Source: JBHENW01 sp046261875 (GTDB lineage Bacteria > Acidobacteriota > Thermoanaerobaculia > UBA5066 > Gp7-AA6). From it: DNA of 34,233 bases. The notes under the pieces are model-generated. The model ran no database searches and had not been told where the DNA came from. It saw only the letters and a program-made list of their open reading frames with translations. How positions within the stretch are numbered: the stretch's first letter is position 1; each line of letters starts with the position of its first letter. Location: assembly GCA_046261875.1 (NCBI GenBank), contig JBHENW010000116.1, positions 1 through 34,233 of the forward strand, in the 5' to 3' direction. Positions 23,359-31,796 of this stretch are shown here, piece after piece. The translations under genes and the position numbers were made by a program.

Positions 23359-24802
23359 GCCCTGGCCAGCGCCGAGGCCGGGAGCGGCCGTCGCGGCGGT
23401 CGGCCCGGGCCCCGCCGTGGGCCGTGCGCCGAAAATCCCGGCGGCGAGCCTGCTCGGCTTCATCGCCGTGAACGCGGGGATCGGATGGCTGCTGTTGAAC
23501 CGTCCCCTGCTGGCGACGATTCATGCACTGGCGACCGTGGGTCTCGGGCTCTATTGGGCCTTCACCCGCAGGCCCGACCGCGTCGCCTACGTCGCCGCGT
23601 ACATCACCGGAGCGGAAGTCCTCTGGCGGATGACCGAGGCGGACATCTATTGGGAGTTCGGCAAGTACGCCGTGGCCACGATCTTCCTCGTGTCGATCGC
23701 GCGGGGCCGGCGGTGGAAAGGCCCGGGCGCTCTCGCCGTATACTTTCTGCTCCTCCTCCCCTCGGCGCTGATGACGGCCACGCAGGTGCCCCTGTCGCGC
23801 TTGAGGGTCGATCTCTCCTTCAATCTTTCCGGCCCGCTCGCGCTCGCCGTCACCGGCTGGTTCTTCTGGAGGGCGAACATCTCTCACGAGGGCCTGGCGC
23901 GGCTGCTCACCGCCTACCTCGCGCCCGTCATGGCCATGAGTGTCGTCGTCGCCTCGGGCGTGATGGAAAACCCGCACCTGGCCGCGGCGATGACCGGCTC
24001 CAATCCCGCAACGAGCGGCGGGTTCGCGCCGAACCAGGTTTCCGCCCTCCTCGGTCTGGGGACCTTCTTCGCCTTCCTGCTCATATTGGAAGAGCGCCTC
24101 GGCAAGATGGCGCGACTCATCTTCTTCGTCGTGCTCCTCATTCTGGCCACCCAGAGCGCGCTGACTTTTTCCCGGGGGGGGCTCTACATGGCAGCCGGGA
24201 GCGCGGCGGTCGTCGTCGTGTTCCTGCTGAGAAGTCCCCGGTATCGTCTCGGCGGCCTGCTCGTCCTGGCAGTCTGCTTTTTCGCCGCGAAGTACCTCAT
24301 CGTCCCCCGGCTGGACGAGCTCACGGGAGGCGCTGTGGTCGCACGGTTCCAGGACACGGGGGTGACGAACCGCGACGAAATCGCCCGGAGCGACATCGAG
24401 ATCTTCACGCGCTACCCGGTCCTCGGAGTCGGCCCCGGGATGGCGCGAGCCCACCGGGCACGGACCACGGGGATCGGGGTCTCTGCGCATACGGAGTTCA
24501 CCCGGTTGCTTGCCGAGCACGGCGTCTTCGGGCTGGCGTCGCTGCTGCTGCTTCTCGTGATCGGAGCGCGGGCGGTCCTCCGCGCTCCGACGGCCCAGGC
24601 CCGTGCTTTCTCCGCCGGGGCGCTCTGCTGGGGAATGCTCTTCATGATCATCAACGCGATGAGGCTGGTGGCCCCGGCCTTCGTCATCGGGTTGGCGGCC
24701 GCCCACCTCGGCGTTTCGCGGCGTCCGCCTCCCCGGAGGGGCCCTCCGGCCTCGCCGGAAGCGGTCCGAGCGCAGAACCCTTCGCGGAACTCGACGGCCT
24801 GA
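23351..24802 (+). CDS. O-antigen ligase/polymerase-like (Wzy_C) membrane protein, second copy type
   Basis: A 483-residue polytopic inner-membrane protein with roughly ten to twelve hydrophobic segments. Wzy_C marks are FSRGG (SRGG 274-277), then RYPVLGVGPGMARAH and AHTEF (379-383) in the large periplasmic loop, followed by LLAEHGVFGLASLLLL. The first ~28 residues are Ala/Pro/Gly-rich and cytosolic; the C-terminal ~35 residues are Pro/Arg-rich. GTG 23351 is preceded by GGGAGG at 4 nt. It lies amid the glycosyltransferases, so it is the better candidate for the polymerase or ligase of the main glycan than the divergent copy at 1139-2521. The two share the motif pattern but look distant in sequence. 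Confidence 0.88.
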   Translation: MAEPWPAPRPGAAVAAVGPGPAVGRAPKIPAASLLGFIAVNAGIGWLLLNRPLLATIHALATVGLGLYWAFTRRPDRVAYVAAYITGAEVLWRMTEADIYWEFGKYAVATIFLVSIARGRRWKGPGALAVYFLLLLPSALMTATQVPLSRLRVDLSFNLSGPLALAVTGWFFWRANISHEGLARLLTAYLAPVMAMSVVVASGVMENPHLAAAMTGSNPATSGGFAPNQVSALLGLGTFFAFLLILEERLGKMARLIFFVVLLILATQSALTFSRGGLYMAAGSAAVVVVFLLRSPRYRLGGLLVLAVCFFAAKYLIVPRLDELTGGAVVARFQDTGVTNRDEIARSDIEIFTRYPVLGVGPGMARAHRARTTGIGVSAHTEFTRLLAEHGVFGLASLLLLLVIGARAVLRAPTAQARAFSAGALCWGMLFMIINAMRLVAPAFVIGLAAAHLGVSRRPPPRRGPPASPEAVRAQNPSRNSTA

Positions 24803-24822
24803 GCTCGGCGGCACGTGCGGCA

Positions 24823-25923
24823 GTGAGCTCCACCTCCGATCGAGCGCCGTCCGAGCGCGTCCGCGATGTCAGCCGGGAGGCTTCCCCCTGCGGGCTCCTG
24901 ATGGTGGCCAACTTCCTCTCGGGGACCGGGGGAAGCCGTTCCGTCATGGAGGACCTCGCCGACCGGCTGCCCGGCTCCGAATGGAAGGTGATCGCGACGT
25001 CCGACAAGCGCGCGGGATGGAGACGCGGGATCGACATGCTCGCGACCGCGATCCGCCGGCGGCGAGACTACCGGCTGGCCGTCGTGGACGTGTACAGCGG
25101 GAGAGCCTTCCGTTGGGCCGAAGAAGTCGGCCGGTTTCTGCGGCGGTCTCGCAAGCCTCACCTTCTCGTGCTGCGGGGCGGCGGCCTTCCGGAGTTTGCG
25201 GCGCGCCATGGGCGTCGCGTCCGGCGACTGCTCTCGGGCGCGGAAGCCGTCGCGGCGCCCTCCGGGTTTCTCCTCGAGCGGCTGCGGCCCTATCGCGCGG
25301 ATCTCCGCCTCCTGCCCAACCCGCTCGAGCTCGCCGCGTATCCCTTCCGTGTCCGCGACCGGCCGGCTCCGAAGCTCGTGTGGCTCCGCTCCTTCCATGC
25401 GATGTACAACCCGCCGCTGGCCGCCGAGGTCCTCGCGAGGCTGAGCGGTCGGTTCCCGCACGCCGAGCTGGCCATGGTCGGGCCGGACAAGCGCGACGGA
25501 AGCCTGGAAGCGACCCGCCGCGCCGCCGCGGAGCTCGGTGTGGTGGAACGGATCCGTTTCATCGGAGCGGTCTCGAAGGCGGATGTCCCCGTGTGGCTCG
25601 ACGCTGGGGACGTCTTCCTGAATACGACGGGGGTGGACAACACCCCCGTGTCCGTCCTCGAGGCCATGGCCTGCGGCCTCTGCGTCGTCAGCACGAACGT
25701 GGGCGGGATCCCCTACATCCTCGAAGACGGCGGTGACTCTCTGCTCGTTGCGCCCGGCGACCCCGAGAAGATGGCCTCCGCAGTCGAGAGGGTACTGACG
25801 GAACCGGGGCTCGCGGAGCGGCTGTCGCGGTCGGGTCGGGCGAAAGCCGAGCGGCTGGACTGGGCCCGGATACTTCCCGAATGGGAGGACCTCCTGCGTT
25901 CTCTCGCCGGGAGCCGCTCGTGA
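24823..25923 (+). CDS. GT4-like glycosyltransferase with Asp in place of first EX7E Glu
   Basis: A 366-residue GT-B protein. The first strand region is CGLLMVANFLSGTGGSRSVMEDLADRL, followed by LVLRGGGLPEFA. The donor side has KLVWLRSFHAMYNPPLAAEVLA and VGPDKRDGS. The EX7E position reads D272-x7-E280 in VDNTPVSVLEAMACG, a conservative change. The start is uncertain: GTG 24823 gives a ~26-residue polar lead, while ATG 24901 would begin inside the first strand and lose the residues before it. No strong Shine-Dalgarno is seen. The open frame upstream lies inside the ligase-like gene and is not credible. The stop overlaps the next gene (GTGA). Confidence 0.85.
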   Translation: MSSTSDRAPSERVRDVSREASPCGLLMVANFLSGTGGSRSVMEDLADRLPGSEWKVIATSDKRAGWRRGIDMLATAIRRRRDYRLAVVDVYSGRAFRWAEEVGRFLRRSRKPHLLVLRGGGLPEFAARHGRRVRRLLSGAEAVAAPSGFLLERLRPYRADLRLLPNPLELAAYPFRVRDRPAPKLVWLRSFHAMYNPPLAAEVLARLSGRFPHAELAMVGPDKRDGSLEATRRAAAELGVVERIRFIGAVSKADVPVWLDAGDVFLNTTGVDNTPVSVLEAMACGLCVVSTNVGGIPYILEDGGDSLLVAPGDPEKMASAVERVLTEPGLAERLSRSGRAKAERLDWARILPEWEDLLRSLAGSRS

Positions 25924-27329
25924 GCGGTGCGTGGTTGAAGATCTATCAGAGCCTTCCGCCGCCGTTGCGTACGGCGGCCGCGACGGCCCGCGGCATCCAG
26001 CTGCGGTCGCGGCGCTATGGCCCGGAAACCGAGCGCCTCTGCGCCGAAGCGCTCGCGCGGGACCGGTGGAGCGCCGGCCGCTGGGAGGCCTGGCGGTCCG
26101 AGCGCCTCGCCTTCGTCCTGCACCGCGCGGCCACGAAGGTGCCTTACTACCGGCAACTCTGGGAAAAGCGGCGGCGCGCCGGCGACCGCGCGAGCTGGGA
26201 AATGCTGGAGAACTGGCCTCTGCTCGAAAAGGAGCCGCTCCGCGCGCATCCGGAGGCGTTCGTCGCGGAAGACCGGGATATCCGGCGCATGCACTCCGAG
26301 CACACGAGCAGAACGACGGGCACTCCGATCCGCCTGTGGCGCACGCGTGAGACCGAGCGCGCGTGGTACGCGCTCTTCGAAGCCCGCGTCCGCCGGTGGA
26401 ACGGCGTCTCCCGCGCCGACCGTTGGGCGATCTTTGGAGGCCAGCTCGTCACCCCGGTGGAGCGCCGGAGCCCGCCGTTCTGGGTCTGGAACGCCGGACT
26501 CCGGCAGCTCTACCTCTCCGTGTACCACCTCTCGGAGGCGACGGCGCCGGCCTACGCGGAAGCGCTTCTCCGCTACAGGGTCCGCTATGCGGTCGGCTAT
26601 CCCTCCGCGCTCGATTCCCTGGCGCAGTTCGCCGCGGAGCGGGGGATCGCGTGCCCCTCTCTGCACGTCGTCGTGAGCAACGCCGAGCCCCTCTTCCCGT
26701 ATCAGCGGGAACGCATCGCGGCGGCCTTTCGCTCTCCCGTCCGCGACACTTACGGCCTGGTGGAGATCGTGTGCGCGGCGAGCGAATGCGACTCCGGGCG
26801 GCTCCACCTCTGGCCGGAAGCCGGAGCGGCGGAAGTCCTGCGCGACTTCTCGGAGGACCCGGCCGCGCCCGGCGACCAGGGCCGTCTCGTGTGCACGGGC
26901 CTCCTCAACGCGGACATGCCGCTCATCCGGTACGTGACGGGCGACCGGGGCGCTCTCCGGCGGCCGGCGGAGGCGTGCGGGTGCGGCCGGAGCCTACCGG
27001 AGCTGGGAACGGTCGAGGGCCGTTCCGACGACGTTCTGCTGACGGCGGACGGGCGGCGGATCGGGCGGCTGGATCCGGTTTTCAAATCCGGCGTGAAGAT
27101 CCGCGAGGCGCAGATCGTCCAGGATGCCGTGGACGCCGTCCGCGTCCTCGTCGTTCCGGCTCCCGGCTTCGGGCCGCAGGACGCCCGGAAGATCGAGGAC
27201 GCCCTCTCGCAGAGGCTGGGATCGGGGGTCCGCGTGCGCATCGAGCCGATCGAGGCCGTGCCGAGGACGTCCGCCGGCAAATTCCGCGCGGTGGTCTCGC
27301 GTCTTTCTCCGAAGGAGCCGCCGAAGTGA
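25920..27329 (+). CDS. CapK/PaaK-like adenylate-forming enzyme
   Basis: A 469-residue relative of phenylacetate-CoA ligase (PaaK) and capsule protein CapK. Visible marks are the phosphate-binding loop HTSRTTGTP (128-136), normally TSGSTGTP, then DTYGLVEIVCAASE, GRLVCTGLLNADMPLIRYVTGD, GRSDDVL and the C-terminal Lys loop PRTSAGKFRAVVSR. Four Cys lie in EACGCG and nearby. This family activates carboxylates as acyl-adenylates or thioesters; many members sit in polysaccharide loci and their substrates are mostly unknown. A role in adding an acyl or amino-acid group to the glycan is plausible. The Gly-to-Arg change in the loop may alter activity. GTG start with GTGA overlap before and after. Confidence 0.86.
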   Translation: MSGAWLKIYQSLPPPLRTAAATARGIQLRSRRYGPETERLCAEALARDRWSAGRWEAWRSERLAFVLHRAATKVPYYRQLWEKRRRAGDRASWEMLENWPLLEKEPLRAHPEAFVAEDRDIRRMHSEHTSRTTGTPIRLWRTRETERAWYALFEARVRRWNGVSRADRWAIFGGQLVTPVERRSPPFWVWNAGLRQLYLSVYHLSEATAPAYAEALLRYRVRYAVGYPSALDSLAQFAAERGIACPSLHVVVSNAEPLFPYQRERIAAAFRSPVRDTYGLVEIVCAASECDSGRLHLWPEAGAAEVLRDFSEDPAAPGDQGRLVCTGLLNADMPLIRYVTGDRGALRRPAEACGCGRSLPELGTVEGRSDDVLLTADGRRIGRLDPVFKSGVKIREAQIVQDAVDAVRVLVVPAPGFGPQDARKIEDALSQRLGSGVRVRIEPIEAVPRTSAGKFRAVVSRLSPKEPPK

Positions 27330-28627
27330 GGGCGCGGCCGGGCTCCCGGCGGACGTTCCCCAGAGGGGCGGCGGCGAGCCTTCTCCTGCGGCGTCCGAAG
27401 CTGATTGTCGCGGCCATCTCCCTCGCAGTGAGCCTGCTGTTCGTGGCGGCGCTTCCTACCACCCTGCGCTCCAACGAAAGCAGCGACTATCGGAGCTTCT
27501 ACGGGCCCGTGGCGCAGGCCCTTCTCGCCGGCCGCGGCTTCGTCGGCCGAGACGGTCTGCCCGCCACCCGGTACCCTCCGGGGTATCCGCTGATCCTCGC
27601 GGCGACGTGGGGGACCGGCGACGCCTTCGGAGTTCCGCGTCACGTGGCGATCGCCGCGCTCCACCTCGTTACGGCGATGCTCTCCGCGTTGCTGCTCTTT
27701 GCGATCGCCCGCACGGCCTGGGGACTTCCCGAGGCTCTTCTCCCTCCACTCTTGTGGATCACCTATCCGATCGCTCTCTGGCTCCAGAAGCAGCCGAACA
27801 GCGAGATGCCTTTCACCGTCCTTCTCTTCGGGGCGGTTCTCCTCTTCCTCTCCGCTGCGCGGCGGCCCGGGTCGGGCGCCTTTCTGTGGCTCGCCTGCGG
27901 AATCTCTGCCGGCCTGGCCATGCTCATCCGTCCGATCGCGCTCGGTCTGGGGCTCGTCCTCGCGGCGGCAGTGTTCGCCGTCCTGCCGTCTCTCTCTCGC
28001 GCCGCGAAGGCCCGCGCCGCCGCGCTCCTGCTCGCGGGCAACTTCCTCGGGGTGCTCCCGTGGGAGATCTGGGCCCACTCGCGCACGGAGCGGGTCATCC
28101 CTCTCTCGACGGGAGGCGTGGCTTCGATCCGCGACGGTCTCACCTTCGCCCAGCGCACCCGAGGGCTCCCTTCCGCGGTCGCGACGCTGGCCGGAGACCT
28201 TCGAGGCCGGTACCCCGAGATGAGGACGACTTCGGGGGTGGCGAGAGTGCTTTCCGGGGAGCTCGCCGACCGCCCTGTGGCCGTGCTGGCTCTCTTCGCC
28301 GTGAAGACCGCTCGGAGCTGGTACGGCACGGAAAGCCGGCGCGGCGAAGCCCGCACGTTGCTGCTCCAGCTCCCATACCTCCTCCTCGGGGGGCTCTCGC
28401 TCTGGTTCTCGCGGAGGGGACCTCCGGCGGCCCGCAGGTTGGCGGTGACGGTCACCCTCCTCGTCGCATACTTCTGGATCATGACGATCGCGGCTCTCTC
28501 GATCCTGCGATACATGGTGCCGGCCATGGGCCTTCTCTTCACGGTCGCGCCGGCGGTCTTTCTTCTCCGGCGCCGGGCGCCCGTGGGTCTGCCCGACGAG
28601 CCCCGGGCCGAGGCGGTTTCCGCGTGA
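27326..28627 (+). CDS. GT39/ArnT-like membrane glycosyltransferase (GT-C)
   Basis: A 433-residue polytopic membrane protein with about ten hydrophobic segments. The first periplasmic loop has SNESSDYRSFYGPVAQALL with an acidic residue where GT-C enzymes keep their catalytic Asp, and TRYPPGYPLILA follows, both typical of the PMT/ArnT group. GT39 enzymes take a sugar from a polyprenyl-phosphate carrier and add it on the periplasmic side. AAGGAG sits 8 nt before GTG 27326, which also overlaps the previous stop. It may decorate the glycan or its lipid anchor after export. The polyprenyl-P-sugar synthase it would need is not obvious in the window. Confidence 0.82.
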   Translation: MRARPGSRRTFPRGAAASLLLRRPKLIVAAISLAVSLLFVAALPTTLRSNESSDYRSFYGPVAQALLAGRGFVGRDGLPATRYPPGYPLILAATWGTGDAFGVPRHVAIAALHLVTAMLSALLLFAIARTAWGLPEALLPPLLWITYPIALWLQKQPNSEMPFTVLLFGAVLLFLSAARRPGSGAFLWLACGISAGLAMLIRPIALGLGLVLAAAVFAVLPSLSRAAKARAAALLLAGNFLGVLPWEIWAHSRTERVIPLSTGGVASIRDGLTFAQRTRGLPSAVATLAGDLRGRYPEMRTTSGVARVLSGELADRPVAVLALFAVKTARSWYGTESRRGEARTLLLQLPYLLLGGLSLWFSRRGPPAARRLAVTVTLLVAYFWIMTIAALSILRYMVPAMGLLFTVAPAVFLLRRRAPVGLPDEPRAEAVSA

Positions 28628-29715
28628 CGACCGAGGGCTCTCCCCTCCCCTCGCCCGCCGATCGTCCCTTCGTCTCGGTCCTGATGCCGATCCGCGAAGA
28701 GGCGCGCCATCTCCAGCGGAGTCTCGGGAGCGTTCTCGCCCAGGACTACCCGGCCGACCGCCTCGAGGTCCTCGTGGCGGACGGCATGTCCCAGGACGGC
28801 ACCCGCGACATCGTCGCGTCGCTCGCCGCCGGCCGCGGCAACGTGAGGCTCTTAGACAACCCCCGCGGGATCGTGGCCACGGGGTTGAACGCGGCGATCG
28901 CGGAGGCGCGCGGCGAGATCTTCGTGCGCGTGGATGGGCACTGCGAGATCGAGCCCGATTACGTGCGCCGGTGCGTCGACCACCTCGTGGCCGGAAGGGC
29001 GGAGGGGGTCGGCGGCCCGCTCGACACGGTCGGCGAGACACGGGTCGCGCGGGCCATAGCGCTCGCCATGAGCTCCCGATTCGGCGTGGGCGGCTCGCCC
29101 TTCCGCACCCTGCGAGACCAGACGTGCCTCGTGGACACGGTCGCCTTTCCGGCCTACCGCCGCGACGTCGTCGAGCGGGCGGGGCCGTTCGACGAGGAGC
29201 TCGTTCGCAACCAGGACGACGAGTACAACTACCGGCTCCGGAAGCTGGGGGCCCGCATTCTTCTCGCCGCGGACGTGAGGTCCCGGTACTGGAGCCGCAG
29301 CTCCCTCTCCTCGCTCTGGCGTCAGTACTTCCAGTACGGTTTCTGGAAGGTTCGCGTGATGCAGAAGCATCCGCGGCAGATGCGGCCGCGCCAGTTCGCG
29401 CCGCCCGCCTTTGCGGGCGCCCTTCTCGTCCTCGTGGCGGCGGCCCCTTTTCTCGCCGCGGCGCGCGTGGCGCTCGGCGCGCTGGCCGGGAGCTACGCGG
29501 TCTTCCTCGCGATCGCCTGCGTTCGCCTCGCCCGGCGCGAGCCGGGGTCCCTGCCGGTCGTCCCGGTGGCGCTGGCGATCCTCCACCTGGCCTACGGGCT
29601 CGGGTTCCTGACCGGAGTCGCCCGGTTCTGGAACCGCTGGGGGGATCCCTCCACGCGCGCGGAGTCGCCGGCGGCGCGCCGGATCGAGCGGGGGCGGGAG
29701 TCGCCGCTGTGCTGA
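28624..29715 (+). CDS. GT2-family glycosyltransferase, ExoA-like, with C-terminal membrane segments
   Basis: A 363-residue GT-A enzyme. Clear marks are FVSVLMPIREEARHL, VADGMSQDGTRDIV, the metal site VRVDGH (D104) and QDDEYNYRLRKLGA with an acidic catalytic-base region. These match the ExoA group of succinoglycan glycosyltransferases. RQYFQYGFWKVRVMQKHP lies before two or three hydrophobic segments (~residues 260-335) that anchor it in the inner membrane. The start GTG 28624 overlaps the GT39 stop, and its own stop is overlapped by the next gene. It may extend the undecaprenyl-linked chain or supply the neighbouring GT39 enzyme. Confidence 0.9.
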   Translation: MTTEGSPLPSPADRPFVSVLMPIREEARHLQRSLGSVLAQDYPADRLEVLVADGMSQDGTRDIVASLAAGRGNVRLLDNPRGIVATGLNAAIAEARGEIFVRVDGHCEIEPDYVRRCVDHLVAGRAEGVGGPLDTVGETRVARAIALAMSSRFGVGGSPFRTLRDQTCLVDTVAFPAYRRDVVERAGPFDEELVRNQDDEYNYRLRKLGARILLAADVRSRYWSRSSLSSLWRQYFQYGFWKVRVMQKHPRQMRPRQFAPPAFAGALLVLVAAAPFLAAARVALGALAGSYAVFLAIACVRLARREPGSLPVVPVALAILHLAYGLGFLTGVARFWNRWGDPSTRAESPAARRIERGRESPLC

Positions 29716-30548
29716 AGACTGGCTTCATCGGCAACGAGAACTTCTTCGACCGCTTTATCTGCGAGTGGCTCTCGGAGCACACGGACCTGCGGCTGATCCT
29801 CTGGACCAATCGGCTCTCCTGGTCGGGCAGCCGGAGCGGCGGCCGCGGCCGGCGGGTCCTGCGCCGGTTTGCGGAGCGAGCCCGCCGCCGCGGGCCGCTC
29901 CGCGTCGCCGACGAAGCCATCTACTTTCTTCTCTACCGGCAGTTTCTCCAGGCGGGAGAGGTCGGGAGGCTCAAGGACCTCGTGGAAAGGCAGCCGCGCC
30001 GGCCCCGCCGCCCCCTTTCGGAGATCGAACAGATCCTCGTCGAGGACGTCCGGTCCCCGGAGCTGCCCGAGCGGATCGCCGCGCACGGGCTCGACGCTCT
30101 CTTCGCGATGTGCATCGACGTCTATCTGCCCCGACCGCTCATCGAGGCGCCGCGCCACGGTTCTTTTCTGTGGCACGAAGGGATCACTCCGGAGTACAAA
30201 GGGGTCCACTCGCCGTTCTGGGCCCTGGCGAATCGGGACTACGACCAGCTCGGATACACGCTACTGAAAATGAGCTCCCGGCTCGACGCCGGCGAGGTGT
30301 ATGTCCAGGGGAAAGTGCGCGACGTAAACCCCAAACGGGACTGGCACGCTTACATCGCCCACAAGGCGATCCTGGACAGCCTCCCCTCCGTCGAGGAGTT
30401 TCTGGGACGTCTCGAGAGGGGGGAGCACCGGCCGATTCGGCGCCCGGAGGCCGTCCCGGGCTTCTACTCCTACCCGACCGGATCGGCGCTTCTGCGGATC
30501 GCCTGGGATCGGTTTCGCAACGGCGCGCGGGAGCGCGCGGGGAGATGA
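29709..30548 (+). CDS. Formyltransferase-fold protein, catalytic Asn not conserved
   Basis: A 279-residue protein whose second half matches the formyltransferase domain (methionyl-tRNA formyltransferase and sugar N-formyltransferases). The key segment reads FLWHEGITPEYKGVHSPFWAL (H156), where the family has N-x-H-x-S-L-L-P-x-Y-R-G; His, Pro, Tyr and Gly are kept, but the Asn position is L154. GYTLLKMSSRLDAGEVYVQ supplies the conserved Asp (D193). The first ~140 residues are Arg-rich and only loosely like the family. It would normally use N10-formyl-tetrahydrofolate to formylate a sugar amine. It precedes an aminotransferase that would make such an amine. GTG 29709 overlaps the GT2 stop by 7 bp. 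Confidence 0.82.
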   Translation: MLKTGFIGNENFFDRFICEWLSEHTDLRLILWTNRLSWSGSRSGGRGRRVLRRFAERARRRGPLRVADEAIYFLLYRQFLQAGEVGRLKDLVERQPRRPRRPLSEIEQILVEDVRSPELPERIAAHGLDALFAMCIDVYLPRPLIEAPRHGSFLWHEGITPEYKGVHSPFWALANRDYDQLGYTLLKMSSRLDAGEVYVQGKVRDVNPKRDWHAYIAHKAILDSLPSVEEFLGRLERGEHRPIRRPEAVPGFYSYPTGSALLRIAWDRFRNGARERAGR

Positions 30549-30551
30549 AGG

Positions 30552-31796
30552 ATGCCGCCTGACGTTCCGTTCTTCCGTCCCGACATCGGTGACGCGGAGA
30601 TCGCCGAGGTCGTCGCCGCATTGCGGTCGGGTTGGCTGACGACCGGCCCGCGCGTGCGTCGGTTCGAGGAGGAGTTCGCGGCGGCCGTCGGCGGGCGCCA
30701 CGCCGTAGCGGTCAACTCGTGCACCGCCGCCCTTCACCTCGCGGTCGAGGCGCTCGGCCTCCGCAAGGGGGACGGAGTCCTGGTGCCCGCCATGACGTTC
30801 GCGGCGACCGCCGAAGTCGTGCGCTATCTCGGTGCGGTCCCGATCCTGGTGGACTGCGACCCCGTCACGCTGAACATGGACCTGAAGGACGCCGACCGGA
30901 AGCTCGAGGATCTCGCCGCGGGTAGGCTGCCCGCCGCGATTCCGCGGGATACGCCGGTCGTGGGGCTCGTGCCTGTCCACGTGGGGGGACTCATGATGGA
31001 CGTGGAGGCCCTCCGCGCCTGGTCCGAATCCCGGGGGATGTGGGTCATCGAGGACGCCGCCCACGCTTTCCCGGCCTCCTGGCGCCGAGCCCCGGACGCC
31101 CCCTGGCAGCGCTGCGGCGAAGGTACGGCGGACATCTCCTGCTTCTCCTTCTACGCAAACAAGACGATCACGACGGGGGAGGGGGGGATGGCGGTCACCG
31201 ACGACCCCGAAAAAGCCGACCGGATGCGGATGATGTCGCTGCACGGTCTTTCGCAGGACGCCTGGGCGCGTTACTCCCGGGGATCCAGCTGGGACTATCG
31301 GATCCTCGCCCCCGGCTTCAAGTACAACATGACCGATCTGGCCGCCGCGATCGGCATCCATCAGCTGGCCCGAGCCGAACCGATGCGGCGGGATCGGGAG
31401 GAGATCGCGCGCCATTACCGCGAAGAGCTCTCCTCGATCGAGGAGCTCGAAGTCCCTCCCGAGGAAGACGACCGTGTCCATGCCTGGCACCTCTTCCCGA
31501 TCCGGCTGCGCCTGGAACGCCTGGAGGTGGACCGCAACGCCTTCATGGAGGAACTGAAGGGGGAGGGAGTCGGCTGCTCCGTGCACTGGCGCCCGCTCCA
31601 TCTGCATCCCTACTATGCGGAGAACTTCGGCTGGACCCGAGCGCATTGTCCCGCGGCGTCGGAGGTCTGGCAGCGGCTCATCAGCCTGCCCCTCTACCCC
31701 GGCATGCGGGGGGAGGAGCGCGCGCACGTCGTCTCCCGGATCCGGGACGTCTGCGCGCGGCACGCCCGCGGGGGCGTCCAGGCGATCCGGCGCTGA
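30552..31796 (+). CDS. DegT/DnrJ/EryC1-type PLP sugar aminotransferase
   Basis: A 414-residue cytosolic aminotransferase that converts a keto group of a nucleotide sugar to an amine, usually with glutamate as donor. The N-terminus VPFFRPDIGDAEIAEVVAALRSGWLTTGP is typical of the PglE/WbpE/ArnB family. VNSCTAALHLA binds the PLP phosphate, VIEDAAHAF holds the Asp that pairs with the pyridine nitrogen, and the Schiff-base Lys is K204 in SFYANKTITTGEGG. HWRPLHLHPYY is a further family mark. GGGGAG lies about 8 nt before ATG 30552. The neighbouring dehydratase would supply a UDP-4-keto-6-deoxy sugar. The stop overlaps the next start by one base. Confidence 0.92.
   Translation: MPPDVPFFRPDIGDAEIAEVVAALRSGWLTTGPRVRRFEEEFAAAVGGRHAVAVNSCTAALHLAVEALGLRKGDGVLVPAMTFAATAEVVRYLGAVPILVDCDPVTLNMDLKDADRKLEDLAAGRLPAAIPRDTPVVGLVPVHVGGLMMDVEALRAWSESRGMWVIEDAAHAFPASWRRAPDAPWQRCGEGTADISCFSFYANKTITTGEGGMAVTDDPEKADRMRMMSLHGLSQDAWARYSRGSSWDYRILAPGFKYNMTDLAAAIGIHQLARAEPMRRDREEIARHYREELSSIEELEVPPEEDDRVHAWHLFPIRLRLERLEVDRNAFMEELKGEGVGCSVHWRPLHLHPYYAENFGWTRAHCPAASEVWQRLISLPLYPGMRGEERAHVVSRIRDVCARHARGGVQAIRR

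Noticed and set aside
23485..24822. Upstream extension of the glycosyltransferase frame at 24823-25923
   Set aside because: The extension lies entirely within the ligase-like gene in another frame and is Arg/Ser-rich without domain features; the start near 24823 is far more credible.
26750..29920. A 1056-codon open frame on the minus strand
   Set aside because: It lies opposite four well-supported genes (CapK-like, GT39, GT2, formyltransferase-like), is very rich in Arg, Pro and Gly, and shows no family motif. Long antisense frames are expected in high-GC coding DNA.
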